Shown here one piece after another: positions 11,414 to 20,156 of a stretch of DNA of 44,673 nucleotides (position 1 is the stretch's first letter; every line of letters begins with the position of its first letter). Origin of the DNA: Flavobacteriaceae bacterium (GTDB taxonomy: Bacteria; Bacteroidota; Bacteroidia; Flavobacteriales; Flavobacteriaceae); the NCBI GenBank assembly GCA_017856205.1, contig JAFMFL010000002.1, positions 1 through 44,673 on the forward strand. The letters run 5' to 3'. Position numbers and translations under genes: made by a program. Below the pieces are notes generated by a model that did no database searches, was not told the origin of the DNA, and saw only the letters and a list, made by a program, of their open reading frames with translations.

Positions 11414-11450
11414 GGATTAAATTTTGCCTAAATATACAGGAAAATTTTAC

Positions 11451-11675
11451 CTAATCCGGTACAGGATCGTGTCCTTTTCCGCCCCACGGATGGCACTGAC
11501 TTATGCGCTTGATTGCCAATATGCTACCTTTCCAAATCCCGTGTTTTTGTAGTGCTTCTATGCTGTATTGAGAACAAGTGGGATGAAATCTACATGTAGA
11601 GGGAAGTAGGGGAGAAATAAGTGTTTGGTAGATGCGAATAAGAATAACAAAGGGGAAAATCAGTACTTTTTTCAT
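11451..11675 (-). CDS. yidD: YidD membrane protein insertion efficiency factor
   Basis: This 74-residue membrane-associated protein assists YidC-dependent membrane insertion. It has an N-terminal amphipathic/hydrophobic segment, the family motif with three cysteines ([16 protein letters not shown] and the later [10 protein letters not shown]), and a basic character. The ATG overlaps the cysS stop as ATGA (4 bases), so the two are translationally coupled. YidD is usually next to yidC or rnpA, so its place between cysS and lgt is a lineage arrangement. Confidence 0.95.
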   Translation of the reverse strand: MKKVLIFPFVILIRIYQTLISPLLPSTCRFHPTCSQYSIEALQKHGIWKGSILAIKRISQCHPWGGKGHDPVPD

Positions 11676-13150
11676 GACGACAAGCCGTAAGTAGTACCGT
11701 CTTTACCATCTTTGAGTTGAATCCCTTTGGCTAATAGTTCGTCCCGAATACGGTCAGCGGTGGCGAAGTCTTTATTTGCCCTTGCTTGCTCGCGCAAATC
11801 AATCAGCACCGATAAGGCTTTATCCAGATACGTATTATCTTCTTCCTTTGTGGTTAGGGTTAATCCCAACACATCAAATACAAATCCGTGTACGGAATTA
11901 CTGAGTTTTTCCACGTCCGTAGCCGTTAGGGTTTCTTCCCCTTTTTTCAAACGATGGATGAGTTTGACCGTTTCAAACAGTTGCGCAATAAGCACCGGAC
12001 TGTTAAAATCATCATTCATGGCAGCATAATAGGTGTCAATGTGCGCGTTAATATCAACACTGCTTTTGTTGCTTGTGGGTAAATCTGATAACAGTTCAAT
12101 GCCTTGAATTAAGCGTTTATAGCCTTTTTCGGCAGCCTCTAATGCATCGCTACTTAAATCCAAAATACTACGATAGTGCGCTTGTAGCATAAAGAAACGT
12201 GCCACATCTGGCGAAAATGCTTTTGAAAGCACAGGATTTGACCCGCTAAAAAGTTCGTTTGGCAAAATATTATTTCCTGTGGATTTTGCCATTTTTTTGC
12301 CATTAAGCGTGAGCATATTGGCATGCATCCACGTATTAACAGGGCTTTTTTGGTTTAGGGCTTCAGCTTGTGCAATTTCACATTCGTGGTGCGGGAATTT
12401 TAAATCCATACCTCCTCCGTGAATGTCAAACTGTTCCCCCAAATATTTGGTGCTCATTGCCGTACATTCCAAATGCCAACCTGGAAAACCATCGCCCCAA
12501 GGCGAGGGCCACCGCATAATGTGTTGAGGTTCGGCTTTTTTCCAAAGCGCAAAATCTTGAGGAGAACGCTTATCGCTTTGCCCCGAAAGTGACCGCGTGT
12601 TGTGAATCATATCTTCCAACTTACGTCCACTAAGCACGCCGTAATGCTTGGTTGTATTATATTTTTGGACATCAAAATACACAGACCCATTGACCTCGTA
12701 GCCTAATCCATTTGCGATAATTCCTTTAACTATTTCAATTTGTTCAATAATGTGCCCCGTTGCGGTGGGCTCAATGTTTGGTGGAAGTGTGTTAAAGGCA
12801 GCTAAGGTTTGATGGAAATCTACCGTATAGCGTTGCACCACTTCCATTGGTTCAATTTGTTCCAGACGAGCCTTTTTTGAAATCCTGTCCTCACCCTCAT
12901 CGGCATCGTGCTCTAAGTGTCCGGCATCTGTTATGTTACGCACATAACGCACCGAATAGCCCAAATGTTTGAGGTAGCGGTACACCAAATCAAATGAGAT
13001 AAACGTGCGGCAATTACCCAAATGTACATTGCTGTACACCGTTGGACCACAAACATACATGCCCACATGCTTATCTTCAATGGAAGTAAAAAGCTCTTTT
13101 TTACCGCTTAGCGAATTGAAAATATGCAAAGATGAGGATGTATCACTCAT
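11672..13150 (-). CDS. cysS: Cysteinyl-tRNA synthetase
   Basis: This class I synthetase charges tRNA-Cys. The HIGH-equivalent is HLGN (43-46) and the KMSKS-equivalent is KMAKS (286-290). Zinc ligands expected for CysRS are visible as C34, C229, H254 and E258, with the same 25-residue spacing between the second and third as in the E. coli enzyme. Length 492 residues. It starts 3 bases after the folE stop and overlaps yidD by 4 bases, so it is part of a tight leftward operon. Confidence 0.96.
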   Translation of the reverse strand: MSDTSSSLHIFNSLSGKKELFTSIEDKHVGMYVCGPTVYSNVHLGNCRTFISFDLVYRYLKHLGYSVRYVRNITDAGHLEHDADEGEDRISKKARLEQIEPMEVVQRYTVDFHQTLAAFNTLPPNIEPTATGHIIEQIEIVKGIIANGLGYEVNGSVYFDVQKYNTTKHYGVLSGRKLEDMIHNTRSLSGQSDKRSPQDFALWKKAEPQHIMRWPSPWGDGFPGWHLECTAMSTKYLGEQFDIHGGGMDLKFPHHECEIAQAEALNQKSPVNTWMHANMLTLNGKKMAKSTGNNILPNELFSGSNPVLSKAFSPDVARFFMLQAHYRSILDLSSDALEAAEKGYKRLIQGIELLSDLPTSNKSSVDINAHIDTYYAAMNDDFNSPVLIAQLFETVKLIHRLKKGEETLTATDVEKLSNSVHGFVFDVLGLTLTTKEEDNTYLDKALSVLIDLREQARANKDFATADRIRDELLAKGIQLKDGKDGTTYGLSS

Positions 13151-13153
13151 AAA

Positions 13154-13837
13154 TTAAAATGAGGTGTCAAGGTTTAGGTACCCCAAAAACTCTTTTCTGA
13201 CTTCAGCTTTTTTGAAAGCGCCACCAAATTCTGCGGTTACTGTGCTGCTGTCTATGTCACGAATACCACGCGCATTTACGCATAGGTGTTTGGCATCAAT
13301 CACACAAGCAACGTCCTTAGTGTTTAGCACTTCTTGCAGGGCTTTTACCACCTGTATAGTAAGGCGCTCTTGCACCTGTGGTCGCTTAGCAAAATAGTCC
13401 ACTAAACGATTCATTTTGGAAAGCCCAACCACAGTACCATTGGAAATATAGGCAACGTGAGCTTTACCTACTATGGGCAGCAAATGATGCTCGCAAGTAG
13501 AGTAGAGCGTGATGTTTTTTTCCACCAGCATTTCGCCATACTTGTATTTGTTATCAAAGGTAGATGCGCTGGGTTTGTTGTCGGGATGTAGTCCTGCAAA
13601 AAGTTCACTGACAAACATTTTGGCAACTCTCTTGGGCGTTCCTCGTAGGCTATCATCTGTAAGATCCATACCTAAGGTTTCCAGAATGCGGGTTACGTCT
13701 TTTTCAATGCTCACAATTTTTTCATTGTTTGACATTTCAAAAGCATCGTCACGCAGCGGCGTGTTGATGTTTCCGCTTAGGTGATCATCGTCGTTGATGT
13801 CCGCAAGGGTCTCTTTAAGCAATCGGTCAAATTTCAT
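13154..13837 (-). CDS. folE: GTP cyclohydrolase I
   Basis: The enzyme converts GTP to dihydroneopterin triphosphate, the first step of tetrahydrofolate synthesis. With the ATG at 13837 the protein has 227 residues and zinc ligands C115, H118 and C186 (spacing 3 and 68, as in the E. coli enzyme). It also has CEHHLLPIVGKAHVAYI and GLSKMNRLVDYFAKRPQVQE-type substrate-loop sequences. Alternative starts are ATG 13849 and TTG 13858. A TATCTTTG box at 13856-13863 makes 13858 unlikely and favours 13837. The first ~40 residues are acidic and variable. Confidence 0.94.
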   Translation of the reverse strand: MKFDRLLKETLADINDDDHLSGNINTPLRDDAFEMSNNEKIVSIEKDVTRILETLGMDLTDDSLRGTPKRVAKMFVSELFAGLHPDNKPSASTFDNKYKYGEMLVEKNITLYSTCEHHLLPIVGKAHVAYISNGTVVGLSKMNRLVDYFAKRPQVQERLTIQVVKALQEVLNTKDVACVIDAKHLCVNARGIRDIDSSTVTAEFGGAFKKAEVRKEFLGYLNLDTSF

Positions 13838-13855
13838 AGCATCCTTCATAATTTG

Positions 13856-13863
13856 CAAAGATA
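13856..13863 (-). promoter_or_regulatory. Candidate -7 element of folE
   Basis: On the minus strand this reads TATCTTTG, an exact TAnnTTTG, 18 bases before ATG 13837. It suggests that folE-cysS-yidD-lgt can be transcribed independently of the porin gene upstream. Confidence 0.38.
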
Positions 13864-13888
13864 CTACATTCGGAAAAATTAACTTCGT

Positions 13889-15424
13889 TTAGAAACTAAA
13901 GCTATATGTGAGTGCGATTTGCTCCGCTCGTTGGCCTATATCTGCAGCATCGGTTAGCCCTAAACTATACATTTGCTGCTTATATTTTTGGTCAGTTGCA
14001 CTAAACGCAAAGTCCAAGGCACTTCCCCCAAACCGAATCCCCAGACCAAGTGAATAACCTGTAAAATCTTCCTTTATCATATTGTTTTTATATGGACTTT
14101 GCTCCATCCAATAACCTCCCCGTAGGGTGAAATCGCCAAAGCGCTTTTCACCTCCAATCCGCATAAACGTACTTGAATCGAGGTCATTTTCGATACGATT
14201 GTTTAAATAACCATAATCTGTACCGGCGTTATCACTTATGTTCGAATTGGCAAAATTTTTCACACCAAAATCAGCACTAATAAATCCGCTTGTACCAACA
14301 ACCAACGCCGCACTTGCTTGGGTTTTAGACGGCGTTTGAACATTATATGGTCCAATAATATTAACTACATTTGGTTTAATCTCTTCTGTAAATATATCCC
14401 CGTCCAAATCGTCTTGTGATTTTACACTCAATGCTTGCATTTGCTCATCTTCCAATGAGTAAAATGTTGGTGAGGTGTAACTTATCCCTAGGCGTAGTGC
14501 TTTGGATGCCTGAAAAATTGCACCAACTTGTAATGAGACACCTGTTCCAAATGTGCGAAGTTCTTCCTGAAATAATGCTTCTTTGATAAAAGAGTTTGCT
14601 TGATCTGTGTAAGAGTCAAACGTTTCTTTGGTTTCTGAATAATCAATAGAATAAAAATTAAGATTGGCACCAATTGAAAGTTTTTCGTTATACCTCCCTG
14701 CAAAATTTAAGGTATATAAGCGTTGCCCCCCTTTGGAATAGACCAAATGAGTTTGGTTAACGCCTTTACCCTCGTTCGGATTGATAATACCAGGAACATA
14801 ATACTCATTTTTGTCTTCATCGTAATTCATGAGATGGCTTCGTAATGCCAAATAGGTTTGTTGTGCGCCATACCCTCGATTTCCTTGAAAAAGGTATTCA
14901 CTTGAAATATTTCTAGTATCCCTTAAATCAAAATCATGAGAAACACCAGTTGCATGTGCCAAAAAATAGGTTTGCAACCCACGATTGATATTTGTTCCTT
15001 CAAAATATACTTGCTTATTAAAATTGTTTACCAGATGCGTATTAAACCCAAAAGCGAGTTTATCCCATTTGGAGGATGACGGGTTTTTAAGCACTAATAC
15101 AAATCCAACCTGACCAATGTTAAATGAATTTTTCTGATCACTTTCTTGATTTCCATAAAACGTAGCATCGTTTTCAAAGCTTTGAAAGTCAGCAGTCACA
15201 CTTGCCTCATTAAAGGCAAAAACAGTTGATCCAGCGGGGTTGTTGCTAATTGCTGATAAATCACCCCCAAGCGCTCCAAAAGCACCTCCTAAGGCTTGAT
15301 AACGTGCTGTGCCGTTAAGGGTTTCGGTACTGTAACGCACCACTTCATTTAGGTTTTGAGCGTGTATAATGCTCCCTGAAAGGAATGCGCATAGCATTCC
15401 AAAAATTAGACTTTTCTTTTTCAT
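13889..15424 (-). CDS. OmpP1/FadL/TodX-family outer membrane porin
   Basis: This is a predicted outer-membrane beta-barrel for hydrophobic compounds. The first 23 residues (MKKKSLIFGMLCAFLSG then SIIHAQ) form a signal peptide cleaved after HAQ. The mature N terminus has LGGAFGALGGDLSAISNNPAG, split by families into the conserved 'GGA...NPAG' hatch segment of FadL-like barrels. The C terminus ends in alternating aromatic/hydrophobic strands, finishing YSFSF. Length 511 residues. The frame stays open upstream through the low-complexity lipoprotein gene, but the signal peptide fixes ATG 15424, 1 base after the upstream stop. Substrate unknown. Confidence 0.85.
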   Translation of the reverse strand: MKKKSLIFGMLCAFLSGSIIHAQNLNEVVRYSTETLNGTARYQALGGAFGALGGDLSAISNNPAGSTVFAFNEASVTADFQSFENDATFYGNQESDQKNSFNIGQVGFVLVLKNPSSSKWDKLAFGFNTHLVNNFNKQVYFEGTNINRGLQTYFLAHATGVSHDFDLRDTRNISSEYLFQGNRGYGAQQTYLALRSHLMNYDEDKNEYYVPGIINPNEGKGVNQTHLVYSKGGQRLYTLNFAGRYNEKLSIGANLNFYSIDYSETKETFDSYTDQANSFIKEALFQEELRTFGTGVSLQVGAIFQASKALRLGISYTSPTFYSLEDEQMQALSVKSQDDLDGDIFTEEIKPNVVNIIGPYNVQTPSKTQASAALVVGTSGFISADFGVKNFANSNISDNAGTDYGYLNNRIENDLDSSTFMRIGGEKRFGDFTLRGGYWMEQSPYKNNMIKEDFTGYSLGLGIRFGGSALDFAFSATDQKYKQQMYSLGLTDAADIGQRAEQIALTYSFSF

Positions 15425-15425
15425 A

Positions 15426-16445
15426 TTACCTTCTTGTTGATGATCTACTTCTTGATGACAAACCACTGCTTGAACTTCTACTTCCTGCAGATGTCCTGCT
15501 AAAGTTATTATTTGACGAAGATCTTGTTCTGCTGTAGCTGCTATTACTACTTCGAGAACTGTTGTTGTTCGGTTGATTATAGGAATTATCACTTCTACTG
15601 CGACTGTTTGTAGTCGTGGCATCTCTTTGCTGACGCTGGGTGGAGTTTGTAGAATACGAATTATTGTTTCTTGAGCGACGCATATTATCCCTTAATGAAC
15701 CATTGTTTCTGGAGTTTGTTTGTCTTCTTTCAGTGTTGGCACTTTGCCCATTTGAACTTCTCGATGATGACCTAGAAACACCACTTTCGCCACGCCCTCC
15801 TCTTATCCTACTGTACGTAGGCGTATTTCGGTAAACGCTTCCGTTATGATACCTGTTTCCCCAGTAAGGATATCGGTTATCCCAACGATTCCATCGATTC
15901 CAATACGGACTGCGATATCCCCATTCCCAACGATAGGGGTTGTAATACGGATTGTGGTAATGATCAAATGTAAAATACCAAGGGTGGTAATTGTATCCCC
16001 AAAAAGCAGAGCGACCAAAAGTGTATGGCGCATCGTACCAACCCCATCCCCAATTCCAACCAAGTGGGCGGTTGTATATGATGTTCACATTTATCCTGTC
16101 AGATTGATCACCCCAAGAGCCATGTGCCTGATAGTTTCCCGCACTGGTTTGTTCGGGTGCCGGACTTTGATACTGTTCGGGATTTGTGAAAATATAATCG
16201 TCTTGAATGCCTTGGGATGCCTTTTCAGCAAAGTAATTTTTATAGTATGACCCACTTTGTTGCGGGGCTTCTGTTGTATTTACAGCTTGTTGTGGAACTT
16301 CCTGCATGGGTGCTTCGCCATAGATGCCGTCTTGATAATATGAGACGGATTGATACCCACTGCAACCAACAAAGAGAATTGCTGAAAATAAAACCAAAGT
16401 GGTGGGTATATTTTTAAAACGATGTTGTTGGTAAATAGTTCTCAT
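15426..16445 (-). CDS. Trp/Tyr-rich lipoprotein with Ser/Arg/Asn low-complexity tail
   Basis: I do not recognise an enzymatic function. A hydrophobic N terminus ends in a lipobox (LFVGC, Cys28), so the protein should be lipidated by Lgt/Lsp. Residues ~130-200 are extremely rich in Trp, Tyr, His, Arg and Pro (WNWGWGWYDAPY, NPYRWEWGYRSPYWNRW). From about residue 205 to 339 the chain is a disordered Ser/Arg/Asn repeat-like tail ending SSSSGLSSRSRSSTRR, strongly basic. Similar flavobacterial proteins have been mislabelled 'vitellogenin' because of the Ser-rich tail. It begins the leftward transcript, 1 base before the porin gene, so a structural partnership with that barrel or the cell surface is possible but unproven. 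Confidence 0.75.
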   Translation of the reverse strand: MRTIYQQHRFKNIPTTLVLFSAILFVGCSGYQSVSYYQDGIYGEAPMQEVPQQAVNTTEAPQQSGSYYKNYFAEKASQGIQDDYIFTNPEQYQSPAPEQTSAGNYQAHGSWGDQSDRINVNIIYNRPLGWNWGWGWYDAPYTFGRSAFWGYNYHPWYFTFDHYHNPYYNPYRWEWGYRSPYWNRWNRWDNRYPYWGNRYHNGSVYRNTPTYSRIRGGRGESGVSRSSSRSSNGQSANTERRQTNSRNNGSLRDNMRRSRNNNSYSTNSTQRQQRDATTTNSRSRSDNSYNQPNNNSSRSSNSSYSRTRSSSNNNFSRTSAGSRSSSSGLSSRSRSSTRR

Positions 16446-16467
16446 GGCTGAAACGTTTAATTAACTT

Positions 16468-16475
16468 CAAATTTA
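16468..16475 (-). promoter_or_regulatory. Candidate -7 element of the lipoprotein/porin transcript
   Basis: The minus strand reads TAAATTTG (TAnnTTTG), 22 bases before the lipoprotein ATG at 16445. It lies 2 bases from the divergent proS -7 box. Confidence 0.38.
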
Positions 16476-16477
16476 AG

Positions 16478-16485
16478 TAGTTTTG
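16478..16485 (+). promoter_or_regulatory. Candidate -7 element of proS
   Basis: TAGTTTTG matches TAnnTTTG, 39 bases before the proS ATG at 16525. Because it overlaps the upstream in-frame TTG at 16483, that codon cannot be the start if this promoter is used. Confidence 0.4.
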
Positions 16486-16524
16486 CACTACAACTCATTA
16501 AAAATCAAAAGTTGTGCCAAACTT

Positions 16525-18003
16525 ATGGGGAAGCATTTAACAACTCGTGCCGAGGATTATTCCAAATGGTATAATGAACTGGTGGTAAAAGCCGATTTAG
16601 CAGAGACTTCAGCCGTGCGTGGCTGTATGGTAATCAAACCCTATGGGTATGCTATTTGGGAGCGTATGCAAGCCATTTTAGATAAAAAATTTAAAGAAAC
16701 AGGACATAGCAATGCTTATTTCCCCCTTTTTGTGCCTAAAAGTTTGTTTGAAGCGGAGGAGCAAAATGCTGAGGGATTTGCTAAAGAATGTGCCGTAGTA
16801 ACGCATTATCGCTTAGAAAACGATCCAGACAAAGTGGGTAAACTTCGTGTGGATCCTAAAGCAAAATTAGAAGAAGAACTTATTGTTCGCCCAACGAGCG
16901 AGGCAATTATTTGGAGCACCTATAAAAACTGGATACAATCCTATCGTGATTTACCGATTTTACTAAACCAATGGGCAAATGTGGTGCGTTGGGAAATGCG
17001 TACACGCTTGTTTTTGCGCACTGCCGAATTTTTATGGCAAGAAGGGCATACCGCCCATGCCACCGAAGCGGAGGCTTTGGAAGAAGCCAAACGCATGAAT
17101 GGGGTATATGCCGATTTTGTAGAAAAATATATGGCAATTCCTGTGATACAAGGGGTAAAGTCAGCGGCGGAGCGTTTTGCGGGAGCAGTTGAAACCTACT
17201 GCATTGAGGCATTGATGCAAGACGGAAAGGCATTGCAGGCGGGTACTTCGCACTTTTTAGGGCAGAATTTTGCCAAAGCCTTTGATGTGAAATTTGCCAC
17301 CAAAGAAGGTGGGCTAGAGCATGTATGGGCTACTTCGTGGGGTGTTTCTACTCGACTTATGGGGGCACTTATCATGACGCATAGCGATGATAACGGTTTG
17401 GTATTGCCTCCCGAATTGGCACCTTATCAAGTGGTGATTGTTCCTATTTATAAAGGTGACGAGCAACGCACTGCCATTGAGGCTGCTGTTGCGCCCATTG
17501 TTACGGAATTGCAAAAAGCGGATATTCGTGTGCATTTTGATACCCGCGATACACACAAACCCGGCTTTAAGTTTAACGAATACGAACTTAAAGGAGTACC
17601 CTTACGCATTGGTATTGGCCCAAGAGATTTGGAAAACGGCACGGCAGAATTGGCTCGCCGCGATACCCTTTCTAAAAAGAGCGTTGCGCAGTCAGATTTG
17701 GTAAATGAAATTCAATCAACGCTTACAGAAATTCAGCAGGCACTGTTTGATCGTGCTAAAGACTTTAGAGCCGAACACACCACTGAAGTGGATACTTTTG
17801 ATGCATTTAAGGAAGTGTTGGAAACCAAAGGAGGATTTATTTCAGCGTTTTGGGACGGCACCGAAGCTACTGAAACAGCTATTAAAGAAGCGACTAAAGC
17901 GACCATCCGATGCATTCCTCTTGATGGAAAAACGGAAAATGGAACTTGTGTATACTCTGGAAAGCCAGCGACAAAGCGGGTTTTATTTGCTAAGGCGTAC
18001 TAA
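16525..18003 (+). CDS. proS: Prolyl-tRNA synthetase, eukaryote/archaea-type
   Basis: This class II synthetase charges tRNA-Pro. Motif 2 and the active site are visible as RPTSE (122-126) and [26 protein letters not shown] (split: RWE at 155-157). There is no ~180-residue editing insertion between motifs 2 and 3, unlike the E. coli type, and the chain ends in Tyr (LFAKAY), both features of the eukaryote/archaea-like ProRS. Length 492 residues. ATG 16525 is chosen over an upstream TTG because homology starts at [12 protein letters not shown] and the promoter box overlaps the TTG. tRNA-Glu and rpsT follow. Confidence 0.95.
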   Translation: MGKHLTTRAEDYSKWYNELVVKADLAETSAVRGCMVIKPYGYAIWERMQAILDKKFKETGHSNAYFPLFVPKSLFEAEEQNAEGFAKECAVVTHYRLENDPDKVGKLRVDPKAKLEEELIVRPTSEAIIWSTYKNWIQSYRDLPILLNQWANVVRWEMRTRLFLRTAEFLWQEGHTAHATEAEALEEAKRMNGVYADFVEKYMAIPVIQGVKSAAERFAGAVETYCIEALMQDGKALQAGTSHFLGQNFAKAFDVKFATKEGGLEHVWATSWGVSTRLMGALIMTHSDDNGLVLPPELAPYQVVIVPIYKGDEQRTAIEAAVAPIVTELQKADIRVHFDTRDTHKPGFKFNEYELKGVPLRIGIGPRDLENGTAELARRDTLSKKSVAQSDLVNEIQSTLTEIQQALFDRAKDFRAEHTTEVDTFDAFKEVLETKGGFISAFWDGTEATETAIKEATKATIRCIPLDGKTENGTCVYSGKPATKRVLFAKAY

Positions 18004-18016
18004 TCAAAAATATATG

Positions 18017-18047
18017 TTGCAAGTTTGTTAGGTATCCTATAAATTTG
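18017..18047 (+). promoter_or_regulatory. Promoter of the tRNA-Glu/rpsT unit
   Basis: TTG (18017-18019), a 20-base spacer and TAAATTTG (18040-18047) fit the Bacteroidota consensus. The predicted transcription start falls about 10 bases before the tRNA. Confidence 0.52.
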
Positions 18048-18066
18048 CACCTCGTAAAATCCGAAA

Positions 18067-18138
18067 GGCCCGTTCGTCTATCGGCTAGGACGCCAGGTTT
18101 TCATCCTGGTAAGAGGGGTTCGATTCCCCTACGGGCTA
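18067..18138 (+). tRNA. tRNA-Glu (anticodon TTC)
   Basis: The 72-base cloverleaf folds fully: acceptor GGCCCGT with ACGGGCT, D-arm GTCT/GGAC, anticodon stem CCAGG/CCTGG with loop TTTTCAT (anticodon TTC), T-arm AGGGG/CCCCT with loop TTCGATT, discriminator A. The 3' CCA is not encoded. It decodes GAA/GAG. rpsT begins 13 bases downstream with no terminator between, so the tRNA and the S20 mRNA are probably one primary transcript. Confidence 0.96.
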
Positions 18139-18151
18139 CTAAATTTAAAAT

Positions 18152-18403
18152 ATGGCAAATCATAAATCCGCCTTAAAAAGAATTCGTTCAAACGAAACAA
18201 AGCGTCAACGTAACCGTTTTCAGCATAAAACAACCCGTAACGCTATCCGCGACTTTAAAGCGTTAGAAAAGAAAAAAGAGGCTGAAAAGAAGTTTCCGCT
18301 TATAGCATCTATGATTGATAAGTTGGCAAAAAACAACATCATTCATGCCAACAAAGCGGCTAACCTAAAGTCAAAACTAGCAAAGCACGTTAGCACACTT
18401 TAA
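18152..18403 (+). CDS. rpsT: 30S ribosomal protein S20
   Basis: This small 83-residue, Lys/Arg-rich, all-helical protein binds the 5' domain of 16S rRNA. It opens with MANHKSALKRIRSNETKRQRN, here read as MANHKSALKRIR then SNETKRQRN, which is the canonical S20 start, and ends in a second basic helix (ANKAANLKSKLAKHV). It lies 13 bases after tRNA-Glu and before a bidirectional terminator. Tandem tRNA-S20 transcription would make leader processing by RNase P/Z part of its expression. Confidence 0.97.
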   Translation: MANHKSALKRIRSNETKRQRNRFQHKTTRNAIRDFKALEKKKEAEKKFPLIASMIDKLAKNNIIHANKAANLKSKLAKHVSTL

Positions 18404-18425
18404 GTAGATGCTTACCTAACAAAAC

Positions 18426-18453
18426 AAAAAGGCTTCAAATTGGAAGCCTTTTT
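18426..18453. terminator. Bidirectional terminator between rpsT and rho
   Basis: AAAAAGGCTTC (18426-18436) pairs perfectly with GAAGCCTTTTT (18443-18453) around a 6-base loop. The A-run on one side and T-run on the other make it an intrinsic terminator in both directions, serving rpsT and the convergent rho. Confidence 0.85.
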
Positions 18454-18473
18454 ACTTTTAGTATACCAAAGAT

Positions 18474-20054
18474 TTATGCATTCATAGAAATCAAAAACTC
18501 TTCGTTGTTTAATGATTTTTTGATACGGTCGCTGATAAACTCCATGGCTTCCACGGGGTTCATGTCAGCAAGGTATTTACGCATAATCCACATGCGTTGA
18601 ATGGTGTTTTCGTCTAAGAGCAAGTCGTCTCGGCGTGTGCTAGAAGACACCAAATCAATAGCTGGGAAAATACGGCGGTTAGAAATACGGCGGTCAAGCT
18701 GCAATTCCATGTTTCCTGTTCCCTTAAATTCTTCAAAAATCACTTCATCCATTTTAGAGCCGGTTTCGGTAAGTGCCGTAGCAATAATAGATAGCGAGCC
18801 ACCATTTTCAATATTACGTGCCGCACCAAAGAATCGCTTTGGTTTGTGTAGTGCATTGGCATCTACACCACCACTCAAAATTTTACCAGAGGCTGGCTGT
18901 ACGGTGTTATACGCACGTGCCAATCGGGTAATGGAGTCTAATAAAATCACCACATCGTGTCCACATTCCACAAGGCGTTTTGCTTTTTCGAGCACGATAT
19001 TGGCAACCCTTACGTGGCGGTCTGCGGGCTCGTCAAACGTAGAGGCCACTACTTCGCCTTTTACATTGCGTTGCATATCGGTAACTTCCTCTGGGCGTTC
19101 GTCAATCAATAAAATAATTTGATACACTTCGGGGTGGTTTGCTGCAATGGCGTTAGCCACGTCTTTAAGCAACATTGTTTTTCCTGTTTTGGGCTGCGAT
19201 ACGATCATACCACGCTGCCCTTTTCCAATAGGGCAAAACAAATCCATTACTCGAGTAGAAATGGTACTTTGCTTATCGGCAAGGTTAAATTTTTCTTGTG
19301 GGAATAATGGCGTAAGGTGCTCAAACGATACGCGGTCTCTTACAATATCGGGTGAAAGCCCGTTAATGAGCGATACCTTAATAAGCGGAAAATACTTTTC
19401 GCCTTCTTTTGGCGGACGAATATGTCCCAAAACGGTATCCCCAGTTTTGAGTCCAAACAAGCGCACTTGCGAATTGGAAACGTAAATATCATCTGGAGAA
19501 GACAAATAATTGTAATCCGATGAGCGAAGGAAACCATAACCCTCAGGCATCATTTCCAACACGCCTTCGCTTTCTATAATGCCATCAAACTCGTAATCGG
19601 GTTGGCGGTAGCGGTTGCGGTTATCTTTGTTGTGGTTAGGGTCTTTGCTGTTGTTGTTCCCGTTGTTGTTTCCGTTGGTATTAGTGTTACCATTGTTTTT
19701 ACCGTTTTGGGTACGATCGTCTTTATTTTTATTTTGATGGTTCCCGCTGTTTCGGTTTTTATTTTGCCCCTCTTTTTCTTCTTGTGGCTTATCTTGGTTT
19801 TTGGGTTTTTCAGCTCTTTTGCGATGAGTTCTTTTGGATGTGTCGGATGTTTCTTTGTTGTCCGAAGTTTCTTTGGGAGCCTCTGTCACTGTTTCTACAG
19901 TTTCTCCTGGTTCAGGCAAGGTAGATTGATGATCAATGATACGATAAGTGAGCTCAATTTTTTTAAGACCTGTAATTTTTTTAAGGCCTAATTCTTTTGC
20001 AATTTCTTGCAATTCAGCAAGTTTCTTTGCTTTTAGTTCTGATAATTCAAACAT
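18474..20054 (-). CDS. rho: Transcription termination factor Rho with disordered insertion
   Basis: Rho is a hexameric RNA-dependent ATPase that ends transcription. The 526-residue chain has an N-terminal helical domain (1-45), a low-complexity insertion of about 105 residues (47-152) very rich in Asn, Lys, Gly, Asp and Gln, the RNA-binding cold-shock-like domain (about 153-230), and the RecA-like ATPase core with Walker A SQPKTGKT (286-293) and Walker B VVILLDS. E. coli Rho has 419 residues, and the excess is almost entirely the insertion. ATG 20054 gives the canonical N terminus; an open frame upstream to 20204 is not needed. A -7 box lies 57 bases upstream. Confidence 0.96.
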   Translation of the reverse strand: MFELSELKAKKLAELQEIAKELGLKKITGLKKIELTYRIIDHQSTLPEPGETVETVTEAPKETSDNKETSDTSKRTHRKRAEKPKNQDKPQEEKEGQNKNRNSGNHQNKNKDDRTQNGKNNGNTNTNGNNNGNNNSKDPNHNKDNRNRYRQPDYEFDGIIESEGVLEMMPEGYGFLRSSDYNYLSSPDDIYVSNSQVRLFGLKTGDTVLGHIRPPKEGEKYFPLIKVSLINGLSPDIVRDRVSFEHLTPLFPQEKFNLADKQSTISTRVMDLFCPIGKGQRGMIVSQPKTGKTMLLKDVANAIAANHPEVYQIILLIDERPEEVTDMQRNVKGEVVASTFDEPADRHVRVANIVLEKAKRLVECGHDVVILLDSITRLARAYNTVQPASGKILSGGVDANALHKPKRFFGAARNIENGGSLSIIATALTETGSKMDEVIFEEFKGTGNMELQLDRRISNRRIFPAIDLVSSSTRRDDLLLDENTIQRMWIMRKYLADMNPVEAMEFISDRIKKSLNNEEFLISMNA

Positions 20055-20110
20055 GTGTGAATGAGTAATATAAATTGTAATATAGTCGGCTGAAGTATTT
20101 GCCGTTAGAG

Positions 20111-20118
20111 CAAACATA
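20111..20118 (-). promoter_or_regulatory. Candidate -7 element of rho
   Basis: The minus strand reads TATGTTTG, an exact TAnnTTTG, giving rho a leader of roughly 50 bases. No good -33 TTTG was seen at 17-23 bases. Confidence 0.35.
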
Positions 20119-20156
20119 CAACTTTTTTTATTTTTGACACCTAATAAATCCCTTTT

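Noticed and set aside
15425-15622. N-terminal extension of the porin frame through the lipoprotein gene
   Set aside because: The extension is the low-complexity Ser/Arg/Asn DNA read in another frame. A clear signal peptide starts at 15424.
15460-15830. Possible tandem DNA repeats in the lipoprotein tail
   Set aside because: The sequence is low complexity at protein level, but I see no repeat unit of fixed length in the DNA.
15846-16250. 134-codon plus-strand frame opposite the lipoprotein gene
   Set aside because: It results from the skewed Trp/Tyr codon composition of the opposite strand; no start context or domain is seen.
18601-19122. 173-codon plus-strand frame inside rho
   Set aside because: It is antisense to the conserved Rho ATPase core and lacks any recognisable feature.
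19602-19991. Hydrophobic 129-codon plus-strand frame opposite rho
   Set aside because: The Val/Phe-rich translation is the complement of the Asn/Lys-rich Rho insertion, not a real membrane protein.
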